Of a stretch of 64,000 nucleotides of DNA, positions 37,970 to 48,197 are shown one piece after another. The DNA is from Psychrobacter sp. JB385 (lineage in GTDB: Bacteria > Pseudomonadota > Gammaproteobacteria > Pseudomonadales > Moraxellaceae): NCBI RefSeq assembly GCF_900163785.1, contig NZ_FUKN01000011.1, forward strand, positions 1 to 64,000, in the 5' to 3' direction. The notes under the pieces were generated by a model that saw nothing but the letters and a program-made list of their open reading frames with translations, ran no database searches and had not been told where the DNA came from. The position numbers were made by a program, and so were the translations under genes. Each line of letters begins with the position of its first letter. Position 1 is the stretch's first letter.

Positions 37970-38115
37970 ATGACCTTTCGGAAATAAATCTACGCCAAAG
38001 AACCTGCCCCGTCTGCCAGCGCCCTTTTACATGGCGCAAAAAGTGGGAAAAGGACTGGGAGCGGGTTATTTATTGTTCTGAGCGGTATCGGCGGAGTAAA
38101 AGTAAATCAGATTAA
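37970..38115 (+). pseudogene. Third DUF2256 copy, frameshifted and missing a Cys
   Basis: From 37970 the frame reads ATG ACC TTT CGG AAA TAA. If one A is added to the A-run at 37982-37984, it continues as [13 protein letters not shown]..., in register with copy 2. The body, [20 protein letters not shown] then [10 protein letters not shown], is intact but the fourth cysteine is Tyr. Over 31 shared codons, 81 of 93 bases match copy 2 and ten of twelve differences are silent. Decay is therefore recent. The open frame that runs from 37810 into this copy begins inside the lipoprotein gene and is not a natural start. Confidence 0.75.
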
Positions 38116-38141
38116 GTTAATTCAAGATAGTAAGGTAAATT

Positions 38142-38642
38142 ATGAGTAAGCATTTTGAGCATTCAAGCTTTCGAGAAAAGCTTATTGAGCACTTATTTAT
38201 TGGTGAGATGTTAAAGCTATCATGGCTAAAAGATGATTGCCAACTAGAGGTCATGAGACCTGAAGTTGATAATGCAGGTTGTGATGTTGTCCTTGAAGAC
38301 AATAATATTATTCGTCATATTCAATTAAAAACTTCAAAATTTGGTGCTAAAACACCAAGTCAAAAGGTCAACGTTCGTTTAGCTAGTAAGCCTTCAGGAT
38401 GCATTGTTTGGATTATATTTGATGAAGAGACTTTAGAGCTATGCTCGTTTTATTTTTTTGGTGCTGAGGCAGGCAAGCCACTAGCTGGGCTAGAGAATGC
38501 TAAAGTCGCAAAACATACTAAAGCGAGTGCGGATGGTATAAAAGCTGAGCGACCTAATATCCGCACTATTAGCAAAGTTCAATTTGATCGTTATGACAGT
38601 ATTGAAGCTTTATATAACGTCTTGTTCGTCCCAAAGAGTTAA
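38142..38642 (+). CDS. Uncharacterised protein, predicted PD-(D/E)XK nuclease-like
   Basis: A 166-residue soluble protein. The core EVMRPEVDNAGCDVVLEDNN then IIRHIQLKTSKFG fits the D-x(n)-(E/Q)-x-K pattern of PD-(D/E)XK folds, with Asp in GCDVVLE and Q-L-K in place of E-x-K. An upstream Glu in EHLFIGEML could complete the site. The C-terminal KVAKHTKASADGIKAERPNIRTI is basic and conserved-looking. I believe similar proteins exist in many proteobacteria without an assigned role. TAAGG lies eight bases before the ATG. It ends two bases from the OLD-type gene on the opposite strand. The nuclease reading is an inference from motifs only. Confidence 0.6.
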   Translation: MSKHFEHSSFREKLIEHLFIGEMLKLSWLKDDCQLEVMRPEVDNAGCDVVLEDNNIIRHIQLKTSKFGAKTPSQKVNVRLASKPSGCIVWIIFDEETLELCSFYFFGAEAGKPLAGLENAKVAKHTKASADGIKAERPNIRTISKVQFDRYDSIEALYNVLFVPKS

Positions 38643-38644
38643 GG

Positions 38645-40606
38645 TCAGTCATTGTTTTTCTTGATATGCTCGAATATTTTTTCACATATTAATTTTGCTG
38701 ATTCTGTGAGCGTCCATTCCTCTTCTTCCATCAAACCCACAATATCGCGACAAAACTCTGACTTATTCTTTATGGTTTTTTGTCCACCTTCTGAGAAGAT
38801 AAAAGAACTCTTATCTTTAGGTATGTCGGGTACTATTTCGTCTGCGCGCATTGCTTCAAGTATATTATCTAGATAGTCGCCAATACCTAAATCTGAGGTC
38901 TCATACCTATTATCAAAATACTCATCATATTCTTCAAAATGCTCTAGTTTCTTCTTTCTACCTTGGCTAGATAATCCATTTTCAGGACACATGGAAAAGA
39001 ATTTCTTTTTTAAAAGGTTAGTAGGTAACGTATTTTCTGTCTCTTTACCTTGAGTAATGATCATATTATCGTTTAGTTGACTTTGTAGCTCTGTAAATCT
39101 AGGCTTGCCTCTCAAGTCTGCATCAGCAACTACGAGAGCGTGCGAAGTGGTTAATATAGCAGGAAGCCCTTTATCGGAGCTACTATTAACGTCATCAGGG
39201 CAGTCTACTTCAAAATCCCAATGGTCAAGATTAGAGCCTTGATACTCTACAAATGCATAATGATAACCATCGATGAAACGTGAATAATCTTGCCATTTCT
39301 CTTCATCAGTCGTCTTTAGTTCTTCCAAATATTTCTTTAAATACTGAACAAAATATAGACGGTCAGTAATACCTTCTATCCAAATGGTACAGTTTGCTAA
39401 AAATACAGAAGACGGTGAGACACCCAGTGTGCGTAATATAGTACGGTCACCATCACAACGTTTGATTACCGTCTCGTATTTGTTCTCTTCGTCACTCATT
39501 TGCTTTTTATCTACACGATACAAAGCAATACGTTTGTCTTCGTTAATCATATCAAGCAAGTAATTTGAATGACTGGTCGCCATGTAATAATGGTCAGTTT
39601 CATTCAATAAAAACTTCATTAACTGTTTAACGTAGCCAGCATGCAAATGCATTTCTGGTTCTTCAATAAAAAAGAAAGAAGGTTCGGTAGTTAAGAAAGC
39701 TTTATAAGTAAGGATGATAATTTGTTGTAAGCCATCACCAAGTTTTGAGATAGGAAACTGTTCTGCTTCACCTATTTTAATTTCTATACTGTCAGTCCTC
39801 AAATGAGGAATAATAGTTATAACTTCATTATTAAAAAAATAATGAGACAGTTTTTCTTGATAGCTTTGAATTCTTTGGCGCTCTTCAGGTTTACCTAACA
39901 ATGAGTCAGTTAATAAGCCAAAAAAATCTTCGCCTGAGATTATTTCGTCTTTCTCAAAACTATAGTCAGTAATTGTTCTAGAAAGTAAAGGATAGTATTC
40001 TGATTCAGCATCAGTAGAGGTTATTTGTGAATTCAACTTTCGTAAGCTTCTCAAGCTATCAATGTAGTAAAACTTTAAAGCTTTAAAACTTAAAGAGTCT
40101 AAAGTATTTTTAATATTACTCAGACCTTCTATCAGTTGATTTATATCATCGATAAGTTTACGGACTTCATGAGGAAGCTTTCCTGTAACTATTGCATATT
40201 CTAAAGTATTATATTTTATTGAGCTAGTTCTATATGTGATATGAGCTTCAATAGCTTTTCTTGTATCTGTTAGAAAAGAGCCAGTATTTTGCCATTGTCT
40301 TACGATATCTTCTAAGCTATATAAAGAGTTGTCAGGTATTTCTAACTGATGCTTTGAAGAGTGGTTGCAAATAAAGCTATTAATGATGGAGATATAGTCT
40401 TTATAAGCTTGAGGATACTTAAAATCTACACTATTTATTTTTAATTTGAATATAAACTCGCGCATGAATCTACTTTTACCAGCATTGTTTGCGCCTACAA
40501 TAATATTTAAACGTTTTAACTCAAAGGGACTATTTCGATTCAAACCGTTGCCTGAATTGAAATCTGTATATCTCTCTTTAAACCAAAGCTTTATAGTTTC
40601 TTCCAT
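38645..40606 (-). CDS. OLD-type ATPase with TOPRIM nuclease domain
   Basis: A 653-residue protein (numbered from 40606). An ABC/SMC-like ATPase carries Walker A GANNAGKS at 38-45, a signature-like SKLGDGLQQ at 287-295, Walker B FFFIEEPEMHLHAG (Glu315, Glu316) and the H-loop ATSHS. A C-terminal TOPRIM domain follows, with WIEGITDRLYF (Glu411) and VVADADLRG (Asp495, Asp497). This is the layout of OLD-family nucleases, many of which act in phage defence. No UvrD-like helicase partner (as in Gabija) is adjacent. ATG 40606 has AGGG eight bases ahead; 40624 is the first ATG. The gene is distinctly AT-rich, which suggests acquisition. Confidence 0.85.
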   Translation of the reverse strand: MEETIKLWFKERYTDFNSGNGLNRNSPFELKRLNIIVGANNAGKSRFMREFIFKLKINSVDFKYPQAYKDYISIINSFICNHSSKHQLEIPDNSLYSLEDIVRQWQNTGSFLTDTRKAIEAHITYRTSSIKYNTLEYAIVTGKLPHEVRKLIDDINQLIEGLSNIKNTLDSLSFKALKFYYIDSLRSLRKLNSQITSTDAESEYYPLLSRTITDYSFEKDEIISGEDFFGLLTDSLLGKPEERQRIQSYQEKLSHYFFNNEVITIIPHLRTDSIEIKIGEAEQFPISKLGDGLQQIIILTYKAFLTTEPSFFFIEEPEMHLHAGYVKQLMKFLLNETDHYYMATSHSNYLLDMINEDKRIALYRVDKKQMSDEENKYETVIKRCDGDRTILRTLGVSPSSVFLANCTIWIEGITDRLYFVQYLKKYLEELKTTDEEKWQDYSRFIDGYHYAFVEYQGSNLDHWDFEVDCPDDVNSSSDKGLPAILTTSHALVVADADLRGKPRFTELQSQLNDNMIITQGKETENTLPTNLLKKKFFSMCPENGLSSQGRKKKLEHFEEYDEYFDNRYETSDLGIGDYLDNILEAMRADEIVPDIPKDKSSFIFSEGGQKTIKNKSEFCRDIVGLMEEEEWTLTESAKLICEKIFEHIKKNND

Positions 40607-40690
40607 TGATATAACCCTAGTCATTCACAAATCTAAATTCCATCAACATTAAAGCAACCATAACTAAGACACAAGTAATAAAGCCCTTGA

Positions 40691-41620
40691 TTATTTAGCA
40701 TCGCTCTTCGCAAAAATATTCGCAACCAACGCACCACTAAAGTTATGCCACACACTAAATATCGCACTAGGTAAGGCAGCGACAGGGTTGAAATACGTCG
40801 CGGCAAGGGCAGCGCCCAGACCAGAATTTTGCATGCCTACTTCCACCATAATGGCACGGCGTTGCTTCTCCGTAAATCCAGACAAGCGCGCGATCACATA
40901 TCCCAAGGTATATCCCAACATATTGTGTAGAGCAACGACAATAAAGACGATGGCACCGCTATCTAAGATGGTCGCCTTAGACACTGCCACCACCGCTGCG
41001 ATGATAATTGAGATACCCAACACCGACACCATCGGCAATACCTCGGTGACGAACGCGATTTTTTTACCCAAAAACTTATGGAAGATAACACCGAGTAATA
41101 TAGGTAAGATGACAATCTTGGTAATGGTCATCATCATACTGGCTAGGTCGATATCGATTAGCTGACCGGCAAACACGTTTAATAGAATAGGCGTCAAAAA
41201 GGGCGCAAGTAAGGTAGAGATAGAGGTAATCGCGACACTTAGCGCGACATCACCTTTGGCCAAGAATGTAATCACATTACTAGATGTACCGCCAGGGCAG
41301 CAACCGACCAAGATGACACCGACCGCGATTAAAGGATCAAGGTTAAAGATGACCGTTAATAGGTAAGCAATCAAAGGCATCAGCGTGAACTGTGCCAACA
41401 GTCCGACCAATACAGGTTTGGGGCGTTTGACAATCTCTAGGAAATCTTCGGTTTTGAGCGTCATACCCATACCAAACATGATGATGCCAAGTATTGGTAC
41501 GATCAAAAATGCCAATGAAGCAAAAAATGTGGGAAACACAAATCCCAACACAGCACTGACCAATGCCCAGATTGCAAAGGTTTTGCCAATCCAACTAGAG
41601 AGTAATGCAATCTGATTCAT
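40691..41620 (-). CDS. Bile acid:sodium symporter-family transporter
   Basis: A 309-residue integral membrane protein with nine or ten hydrophobic helices. The family core is GVILVGCCPGGTSSNVITFLAKGDVALSVAITSISTLLAPFLTP, with the PGG and SN residues that line the sodium and substrate site, and a later VEVGMQNSGLGAALAATYF block. Family members carry bile acids, pantoate, or other organic anions with sodium. The substrate here is unknown. The start at 41620 (MNQIALL) is preferred over 41656. The upstream space holds the metH terminator, so the gene should have its own promoter. Confidence 0.9.
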   Translation of the reverse strand: MNQIALLSSWIGKTFAIWALVSAVLGFVFPTFFASLAFLIVPILGIIMFGMGMTLKTEDFLEIVKRPKPVLVGLLAQFTLMPLIAYLLTVIFNLDPLIAVGVILVGCCPGGTSSNVITFLAKGDVALSVAITSISTLLAPFLTPILLNVFAGQLIDIDLASMMMTITKIVILPILLGVIFHKFLGKKIAFVTEVLPMVSVLGISIIIAAVVAVSKATILDSGAIVFIVVALHNMLGYTLGYVIARLSGFTEKQRRAIMVEVGMQNSGLGAALAATYFNPVAALPSAIFSVWHNFSGALVANIFAKSDAK

Positions 41621-41744
41621 AGCCTGTCTCAAAATAACGAAAAATGAAGAAGACAATAATTTAGCATGGTTATTGCCAGCAAATGATAAAAGTATTTTGC
41701 TATGAACGTAGCGATAAGTTTGCTGATAGTAAATGAAGGATGCG

Positions 41745-41783
41745 CCATAAAAAATGGCTTACTCATATAAAATGAGTAAGCCA
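41745..41783 (-). terminator. Rho-independent terminator of metH
   Basis: On the minus strand TGGCTTACTCAT and ATGAGTAAGCCA pair over a five-base loop and are followed by six T. It lies about 155 bases after the metH stop. Confidence 0.85.
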
Positions 41784-41835
41784 AGAGATAATGATAAAAT
41801 GTCTATCGTTGATGCGCTTCAAAGGCGTTGTCACC

Positions 41836-41904
41836 CTACTAGCATGAATTTTACGCAGCCTCTGTCGGCGTAGGCACAGTAAGCAAGTAAAATTGTACTA
41901 GTAG
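41836..41904. repeat. 69-bp imperfect palindromic element in the metH 3' region
   Basis: CTACTAG-CATG-AATTTTAC (41836-41854) faces GTAAAATT-GTA-CTAGTAG (41887-41904). Inside, GCCT...AGGC forms a second small stem. The fold would be a branched hairpin. It lies between the metH stop and its terminator. It looks like a dispersed intergenic repeat of the REP/MITE kind, but only one copy is in the window. Confidence 0.6.
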
Positions 41905-41937
41905 CGCATTTCAATTTATATAGCGGTTTTTTTAAAT

Positions 41938-44900
41938 CTATAGATTGGGATTTAACCACTTCTCAGCCGTTTTCATATCCCAGCCTTTACGCTCAGCATA
42001 ACTCTCTAACTGATCACGACTGATTTTACCGACGTTGAAGTACTCACTATCCGGATGCGAGTAATAAAATCCGCTGACCGATGACGCAGGCCACATCGCA
42101 TAGCTTTCGGTCAAGGTCGTACCGATTGCCTCGACCGTACCGAGCCAATCAAACAATTTGCCTTTTTCGGTATGCTCAGGGCAAGCGGGGTAACCAGGGG
42201 CAGGGCGGATGCCGACGTATTTTTCTTTAATCATCTCATCATTGGTGAGTGACTCAGTTGGCTGATAGCCCCAATAATCTTTACGGATCAGCTCGTGCAG
42301 ATGCTCGGCAAAGGCTTCGGCTAGACGGTCAGACAGCGCTTGTACCATGATAGCGTTATAGTCATCACCTGCTGCTTTGTATTGCTCAGCGAGCGCTTCT
42401 GTCCCGACGATAGAGACGGTAAAGCCGCCCAAATGATCGGTATGCGTGTCTGATGGCGAGATAAAGTCCGCTAAGCTCAGGTTTGGCTTACCACTGGCTT
42501 TGTCGCTTTGCTGACGTAAATGCTCGAACTGATAGGTCGGTTTGCCACCATCAGCAGGCGCATCGTCATACACGGTGACGGTGTCTGAGTCAGTACGGCG
42601 CGCTGGCATGAGTTTGAACACGCCTTTTGCCACGATTGATTTTTCCTCAATCATTTTGTGTAGCAGCTCTTCCGCATTTTCAAACAGATCACGCGCCGCT
42701 TCACCCACCACATCATCTTGCAAGATTTTTGGATATTTACCCGTCAGACCCCAAGAGATAAAGAATGGCGTCCAGTCAATATAGGGCAACAGATTAGTGA
42801 TTGGATAGTCATCCAATATCACTTGACCTAACTTGTTTGGCACTGGTGGTACGTAGTTTTCCCAATCATACTGAAAGCCAATTTTGACCGATTCAGCATA
42901 GGTGACTTTGGCGGCTTTCGGTTGACGCTTAGCCAGACGCTCGCGTACTTTGACATACTCTGCGCGGGTCTCATCTATGAGGGCGGTACGGTGCTCTTTG
43001 GATAGCAGCTTGGTGACCACGCCGACTGAGCGCGAGGCATCCGAGACATAGATGACCGCATCGTTTTGATACTGCGGTTCGACCTTGACGGCCGTATGCG
43101 CTTTCGACGTTGTGGCACCGCCGATCATCAAGGGTAGAGTCATGCCGCGCTCTTGCATTTGCTTGGCGACATAGACCATCTCATCGAGACTGGGGGTGAT
43201 CAGACCTGACAGACCAATGATATCGACTTTTTCTTTAATAGCCGTATCGAGGATGGTTTCGCACGGTACCATCACGCCCAGATCGACGATATCGTAGCCG
43301 TTACAGCCAAGTACCACGCCGACGATGTTTTTGCCGATATCATGCACGTCGCCTTTGACGGTTGCCATTAGGATTTTGCCTTTGACTTCGCCTTCGACTT
43401 TTTCCGCTTCGATATATGGGTTTAGCCATGCGACCGATTGCTTCATCACGCGAGCAGATTTTACGACTTGCGGTAAGAACATCTTGCCCGCACCGAATAA
43501 ATCACCGACGATATTCATACCGTCCATGAGTGGCCCTTCAATGACCTCGAGCGGTTTGGGGTATTTCTCCCACGCTTCTTTGGTATCTTCTTCGATAAAG
43601 GTGGTCACGCCTTTGACCAATGCGTGCGCGATACGCTCTTCTACCGTACCCTCACGCCAGCTCATATCGACGGTGCTGTCTTTTTTCTTCCCGCCATCTT
43701 GGTAGTTTTCAGCGACGGTCATTAGGCGTTCGGTCGCATCCTGTCCCGTCTCACCTTGGTTGCGGTTGAGCATGACGTCTTCGATCGCATCACGCGCTTC
43801 CTTTGGAATATCATCGTACAGCTCAAGCATGGCTGGGTTGACGATACCCATGGTCAGGCCATTTTTGATCGCGTGGTATAAGAATACGGAGTTGATCGCT
43901 TCACGAATCGGGTTACCACGGAAACTAAACGACACGTTTGACACGCCACCCGAGACCATGGCATTTGGTAGGTTTTCCGTAATCCAGCGTGTGGCATTGA
44001 TAAAGTCCGCACCGTAGTTATTGTGCTCGATGATACCCGTGGCGACGGCAAAAATATTGGGGTCAAAGATAATGTCCTCGCTAGGGAAGCCCACTTCATC
44101 GACCAATACGTCATAGCTGCGCTTCGATATCTCAATTTTGCGCTCGTAAGTGTCGGCTTGACCATCTTCATCGAACGCCATGACAATAACGGCGGCACCA
44201 TAGCGCATACACAATTTGGCGCGCTCGACGAACTCAGCATGACCTTCTTTTAGGGAGATGGAGTTGACGACAGATTTACCCTGCGTACGTTTTAGGCCTT
44301 CTTCGATGATGTCCCATTTGGACGAGTCAATCATCAGTGGCACACGGCTAATATCCGGCTCGCCTGAGACGAGGTTGACGAAGTGAATCATGGCCTGCTT
44401 GGAGTCGAGCATGCCTTCGTCCATATTGATATCGACGATTTGCGCGCCGCCTTCAACCTGATCACGCGCCACATCCAGCGCCTCAAGATAGGCTTCGGTC
44501 TTAATCAGCCTTAGGAATTTTTTGGAGCCTGTGACATTGGTACGCTCACCAACATTGACAAACAAACTGTCAGCATTGATCGTAAATGGCTCTAGACCTG
44601 ACAAGCGACAGGCAGGCGCGATTTCAGGAATCACGCGTGGCGGATAGTTTGCGACCATTTTAGCGATTTGACGGATATGCTCAGGCGTTGTACCACAGCA
44701 GCCGCCAACGATGTTTAAGATACCCGCTTTGGCAAAGCCTTCGAGTAGGGCAGCGGTCTCTTCAGCGGTTTCGTCATATTCGCCAAACTCATTGGGCAGA
44801 CCCGCATTTGGATGCGCAGAGACATAAGTATCAGCGATATTCGATAGCGTTTGAATGTGCGGACGTAGCGCATCAGCACCTAGCGCACAGTTAAAGCCAA

Positions 44901-45741
44901 CAGATAGTGGTTTGGCATGGCGAATCGAGTTATAGAACGCTTCCGCCGTTTGACCAGATAGCGTGCGACCTGACGCATCAGTGATTGTACCCGAAATCAT
45001 AATTGGCAGCTCAAAGCCGATATCTTCGAACACACCCGTGATGGCAAATATCGCCGCCTTGGCATTGAGCGTATCAAAGATTGTCTCAATCAAAATAAGA
45101 TCGACGCCGCCTTCTATCAGGCATAAGGTCGCTTCACGGTAGTTTAGGACCAGCTCATCAAAGGTAATGTTACGAAAGGCAGGGTCATTGACATCAGGTG
45201 ATATCGAGCACGTGCGTGAGGTCGGGCCCACCACACCAGCGACAAACCGCGGCTTCTCAGGCGTCTTGGCGGTAAATTCATCAGCCGCCTCGCGCGCAAT
45301 TTTGGCTGCTGTCTTATTCAGCTCAGGCACCAAATACTGCATGTCATAGTCAGCCATCGATAGACGCGTACCGTTAAAGGTATTGGTCTCGATGATATCC
45401 GCACCAGCCAACAGATGATCGTGATGAATGTCTTTAATCATGTGCGGCTGGGTTAGCACCAGCAAATCATTATTGCCGCGCACATCTTGATCGATATCGG
45501 CAAAACGCTCACCACGATAGTCTGCTTCTTCTAGCTTATAGGTCTGAATCTGCGTACCCATCGCGCCATCTAACATCAAAATGCGTGATGCCATTTGCTC
45601 GGTAATACGGTCGCGCGCGGTGAGCTGCTGTTCCTTATAAGGAAATACAGCAGGCGGCGTCAAAATAAAGTCATCAGCGGATGATGAGCGAGAAGTAGTA
45701 TCAGAGTGAGAAGAGGTCGGTGAGGTCATCGTTTGAGTCAT
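41938..45741 (-). CDS. metH: Cobalamin-dependent methionine synthase
   Basis: A 1267-residue enzyme that methylates homocysteine from methyltetrahydrofolate through methylcobalamin. Modules in order are the homocysteine-binding barrel ([11 protein letters not shown] near 50; zinc cysteines in [11 protein letters not shown]), the pterin-binding domain ([18 protein letters not shown]), the cobalamin cap and binding domain with [11 protein letters not shown] near 795 (His is the lower cobalt ligand), and the SAM activation domain with [16 protein letters not shown]. The start is placed at ATG 45741; the frame extends 67 codons upstream, beyond the family start. No cobalamin riboswitch was recognised ahead of it. 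Confidence 0.97.
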   Translation of the reverse strand: MTQTMTSPTSSHSDTTSRSSSADDFILTPPAVFPYKEQQLTARDRITEQMASRILMLDGAMGTQIQTYKLEEADYRGERFADIDQDVRGNNDLLVLTQPHMIKDIHHDHLLAGADIIETNTFNGTRLSMADYDMQYLVPELNKTAAKIAREAADEFTAKTPEKPRFVAGVVGPTSRTCSISPDVNDPAFRNITFDELVLNYREATLCLIEGGVDLILIETIFDTLNAKAAIFAITGVFEDIGFELPIMISGTITDASGRTLSGQTAEAFYNSIRHAKPLSVGFNCALGADALRPHIQTLSNIADTYVSAHPNAGLPNEFGEYDETAEETAALLEGFAKAGILNIVGGCCGTTPEHIRQIAKMVANYPPRVIPEIAPACRLSGLEPFTINADSLFVNVGERTNVTGSKKFLRLIKTEAYLEALDVARDQVEGGAQIVDINMDEGMLDSKQAMIHFVNLVSGEPDISRVPLMIDSSKWDIIEEGLKRTQGKSVVNSISLKEGHAEFVERAKLCMRYGAAVIVMAFDEDGQADTYERKIEISKRSYDVLVDEVGFPSEDIIFDPNIFAVATGIIEHNNYGADFINATRWITENLPNAMVSGGVSNVSFSFRGNPIREAINSVFLYHAIKNGLTMGIVNPAMLELYDDIPKEARDAIEDVMLNRNQGETGQDATERLMTVAENYQDGGKKKDSTVDMSWREGTVEERIAHALVKGVTTFIEEDTKEAWEKYPKPLEVIEGPLMDGMNIVGDLFGAGKMFLPQVVKSARVMKQSVAWLNPYIEAEKVEGEVKGKILMATVKGDVHDIGKNIVGVVLGCNGYDIVDLGVMVPCETILDTAIKEKVDIIGLSGLITPSLDEMVYVAKQMQERGMTLPLMIGGATTSKAHTAVKVEPQYQNDAVIYVSDASRSVGVVTKLLSKEHRTALIDETRAEYVKVRERLAKRQPKAAKVTYAESVKIGFQYDWENYVPPVPNKLGQVILDDYPITNLLPYIDWTPFFISWGLTGKYPKILQDDVVGEAARDLFENAEELLHKMIEEKSIVAKGVFKLMPARRTDSDTVTVYDDAPADGGKPTYQFEHLRQQSDKASGKPNLSLADFISPSDTHTDHLGGFTVSIVGTEALAEQYKAAGDDYNAIMVQALSDRLAEAFAEHLHELIRKDYWGYQPTESLTNDEMIKEKYVGIRPAPGYPACPEHTEKGKLFDWLGTVEAIGTTLTESYAMWPASSVSGFYYSHPDSEYFNVGKISRDQLESYAERKGWDMKTAEKWLNPNL

Positions 45742-46291
45742 AGGAGCGCTGCTTATATCGTCAATGTCATAAAAGGAGGGAATAACAAACAGGGTGCAAT
45801 TTTCATAAAAATATTGGGCAAATCCATCATATTTTAGCATGAAAATCATATAGTAAGCGGTACAGTCCTTATTCCTGTTTGGCAGTACAAAGAGTAAAAA
45901 AATATCGAGAACAAGAGATGGTGTCAAAGGCAGCTCTATCAAGAGAAAGCGTGAAAATGACTCTCATTTCGGTTCAAGATTACATAACGTGTGGGTCTTG
46001 TAAATCAAAGCAAACGCTCTCTTATGAAAGACAGACGCAACTTACACCACAACTACAAAAAGTAGCGCAAATTCGAGTTTATAAATATTTTTTATATGTT
46101 AATTTAATTTCAGAAGGATTTGTTTTTCGTAAGCAATACTTACTAGTACATGTGGATGATTCTATTGACTTAATCGTAGTATCTATCATGAGCGTCTTAA
46201 TAAACAGTGGTTAGCATTACGAAAAGAAAATCTGATCTGTAAGACAATAATTTTGTGGTTAACAAATAATTGAATCATTAAGGAAAATGTT
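45742..46291. other. Divergent intergenic region metH/fasciclin
   Basis: About 550 bases. A 111-codon open frame at 45879-46214 exists, but it has no ribosome site, no recognisable domain and partly overlaps the extended metH frame, so I do not call it a gene. AAGGAAA stands before the fasciclin ATG. No palindrome of note was seen. Confidence 0.4.
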
Positions 46292-46846
46292 ATGAAAATT
46301 ACGAAAATCGCTACCCTTGGTACGTTAGCACTTTCAATTGCAGGCCTAAGTGCTTGTAACAACATGATGCCAAACAAAAGCGCTGATATGAAAGCGCCAA
46401 TGCATAGTCAACAAATGGCAAAAATGAACGTCGTACAAGTTGCTCAAAGCAATCCTGATTTTTCAGTACTAGTCGAAGCCATTCAAGCGGCTGGTCTAAC
46501 TGGCATGCTGTCTGATCCTAACGCTCACTACACAATATTTGCACCGACCAATGAAGCCTTTATGCAGGCGCTAAAAGAAACAAACATGACTAAAGCGCAG
46601 TTGTTTGCTGACAAAGCGATGCTAAGAAAGGTACTAGGTTATCACGTCATCAGTGGCGATATGGCAATGTACAAAAAAGATGTGAAGCCAGGTAATGTCA
46701 TGACCGCAAGCAAAGATACGCTTATGGTGACAAATCAAGGCAAATTGATGGATGAAATGGGCCGTACTACCAATATTATCAAGACAGACATTCCTGCTAA
46801 TAATGGTGTAATTCACGTTATCGATAGAGTACTAATGCCTAAATGA
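46292..46846 (+). CDS. Fasciclin (FAS1)-domain lipoprotein
   Basis: A 184-residue lipoprotein. The signal peptide ends in the lipobox LSAC at about 19-22. One FAS1 domain follows: NPDFSVLVEAIQAAGLTGMLSDPNAHYTIFAPTNEAFMQAL, then LRKVLGYHVISGDM and the closing NGVIHVIDRVLMPK, which are the H1 and H2 conserved motifs. FAS1 domains mediate adhesion or matrix contacts, and in bacteria their partners are mostly unknown. The mature N-terminus is Met- and Lys-rich. A related gene lies 650 bases downstream. Ribosome site AAGGAAA is well placed. Confidence 0.92.
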   Translation: MKITKIATLGTLALSIAGLSACNNMMPNKSADMKAPMHSQQMAKMNVVQVAQSNPDFSVLVEAIQAAGLTGMLSDPNAHYTIFAPTNEAFMQALKETNMTKAQLFADKAMLRKVLGYHVISGDMAMYKKDVKPGNVMTASKDTLMVTNQGKLMDEMGRTTNIIKTDIPANNGVIHVIDRVLMPK

Positions 46847-47496
46847 TAATCAAGCATAAATAAGTAATGTTTCAATAAGCAGCGCTTAGGATATGTTATA
46901 CGTCCCTTCTATAAGATGAGGCTGGTATTAGTACCAGCTTCACTCATTCACAACTTAATTAACTATTTGATAAGCACCTAAGTGACATTTTAGATATCGT
47001 CTAAAATTCTTTGAATCTAAAAATCTATTTAAATAGTTATTACTATTAACTCACTTTACCAAAAACTTTAGACCATAGGCATGAAGTTTTCGACTTCGGT
47101 ATCAAAATGAACACTTTTTTCTGATTCAAATCTATAAAAAAGAAAACGCTAATGACTGATTTTTTTGCATGCATATCAGCGTATGTTCTGCTGTGAAAAG
47201 ATCGAGTATCGGTTTAGAAAATGGCTTCTTTACTATTATATTAGCCATTATTCAAATAATTCCTTGTTTTGTACACGTGATTGATACAGTCTCGCTACCT
47301 AAGTACGCAGCAATTTAAAATGAATCAGTTAGAATCATAGTCATTGGAATAACAGTATCGATGTCCTCGAACTGTGTGACAGGTTTTACTTGCCATGCAC
47401 AAGTCCATAAGTCATCTGCTGTTATATGCACATATTGAGCAGAATGGTTTGTTTAACAAACGATTTAACCCATTATTTATTTATAAGGAAATACCT
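46847..47496. other. Gene-free region between the two fasciclin genes
   Basis: About 650 AT-rich bases. A short hairpin GCTGGTA-TTAG-TACCAGC (46921-46938) follows the first fasciclin gene and may be a weak terminator, though no T-run follows. The frame of the second fasciclin gene reaches back to 47395, but the good start is 47497. I see nothing else. Confidence 0.4.
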
Positions 47497-48123
47497 ATGT
47501 TAAAGAAGAATTTATTATCGATCGCAGTTGTTACAGCCGCTATGTCACTGGCCGCTTGTAATGATAAAGAAGCCGCTACTGATCCTGTAGAAACTGATAC
47601 AACTACTGAAGAAGTAGTTGTAGAGCCAGCGGTAGGAACGGCTCCAGAAGCAGAAGCTGAGCCAATGGCTGACCCAATGGCCGAAACTGATGGCATGGCG
47701 ACGCAAACCATCGCTGAAGTAGCCGCTGGTAATGAAAACTTGACCATCCTAACAGCAGCGCTACAAGCCGCTGGTCTTGACACCATGTTGATGGATCAAG
47801 GTACTAAATACACCGTATTTGCACCAACTGATGATGCTTTTGCGCCAGTATTAGAGAAGTTGGGCGTAACCAAAGAAGAGTTATTGGCCAATACTGACTT
47901 GCTGAAAAAAGTACTGCCTTACCATGTAGTGCCAATGGAAGTGAAAGCTGCTGACATCCCTTATGGTACTGATATCAAAACTGCTAATGGTGCAACTATT
48001 ACTATCAGTGATGACAATGTCATTACCGATGCTACTGGTGGGAAAGCAAATATCACAGGTACAGACATCATGGCAACCAATGGTGTGGTTCACACTATCG
48101 ACGCAGTATTAATGCCTGAGTAA
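47497..48123 (+). CDS. Fasciclin (FAS1)-domain lipoprotein, second copy
   Basis: A 208-residue lipoprotein. It has a lipobox LAAC at about 17-20, then an acidic Glu/Ala/Thr linker of about 50 residues (EPAVGTAPEAEAEPMADPM), then one FAS1 domain (NLTILTAALQAAGLDTMLMDQGTKYTVFAPTDDAFAPVLEKLG, LKKVLPYHVVPMEVKAADIP, closing NGVVHTIDAVLMPE). It shares domain and layout with the preceding gene but has the added linker and differs in sequence, so the two are old paralogues. TAAGGAA lies seven bases before ATG 47497, which sets the start. Confidence 0.92.
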   Translation: MLKKNLLSIAVVTAAMSLAACNDKEAATDPVETDTTTEEVVVEPAVGTAPEAEAEPMADPMAETDGMATQTIAEVAAGNENLTILTAALQAAGLDTMLMDQGTKYTVFAPTDDAFAPVLEKLGVTKEELLANTDLLKKVLPYHVVPMEVKAADIPYGTDIKTANGATITISDDNVITDATGGKANITGTDIMATNGVVHTIDAVLMPE

Positions 48124-48165
48124 GCTGCTGCTGTCAGTAATTTTTTATCAGATATTTCTGTAATA

Positions 48166-48197
48166 AAGAAGCCTAGTCATTGAGCTAGGCTTTTTTG
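48166..48197 (+). terminator. Rho-independent terminator of the second fasciclin gene
   Basis: AAGCCTAG and CTAGGCTT pair around an eight-base loop and six T follow, 43 bases after the stop codon. Confidence 0.88.

Noticed and set aside
37810..38115. 101-codon open frame that runs into the third DUF2256 copy
   Set aside because: Its ATG lies inside the lipoprotein gene in another frame. The DUF2256 part is better read as a copy starting at 37970 with a lost base.
38142..40606. A Gabija-type defence system
   Set aside because: The OLD-type gene is present but no UvrD-like helicase gene is adjacent and the neighbour is on the opposite strand.
45742..45880. Cobalamin riboswitch ahead of metH
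   Set aside because: No B12-box-like sequence or matching stems could be found in the upstream bases.
45879..46214. 111-codon open frame between metH and the fasciclin gene
   Set aside because: No ribosome site, no domain, odd composition, and it begins within the upstream part of the metH frame.
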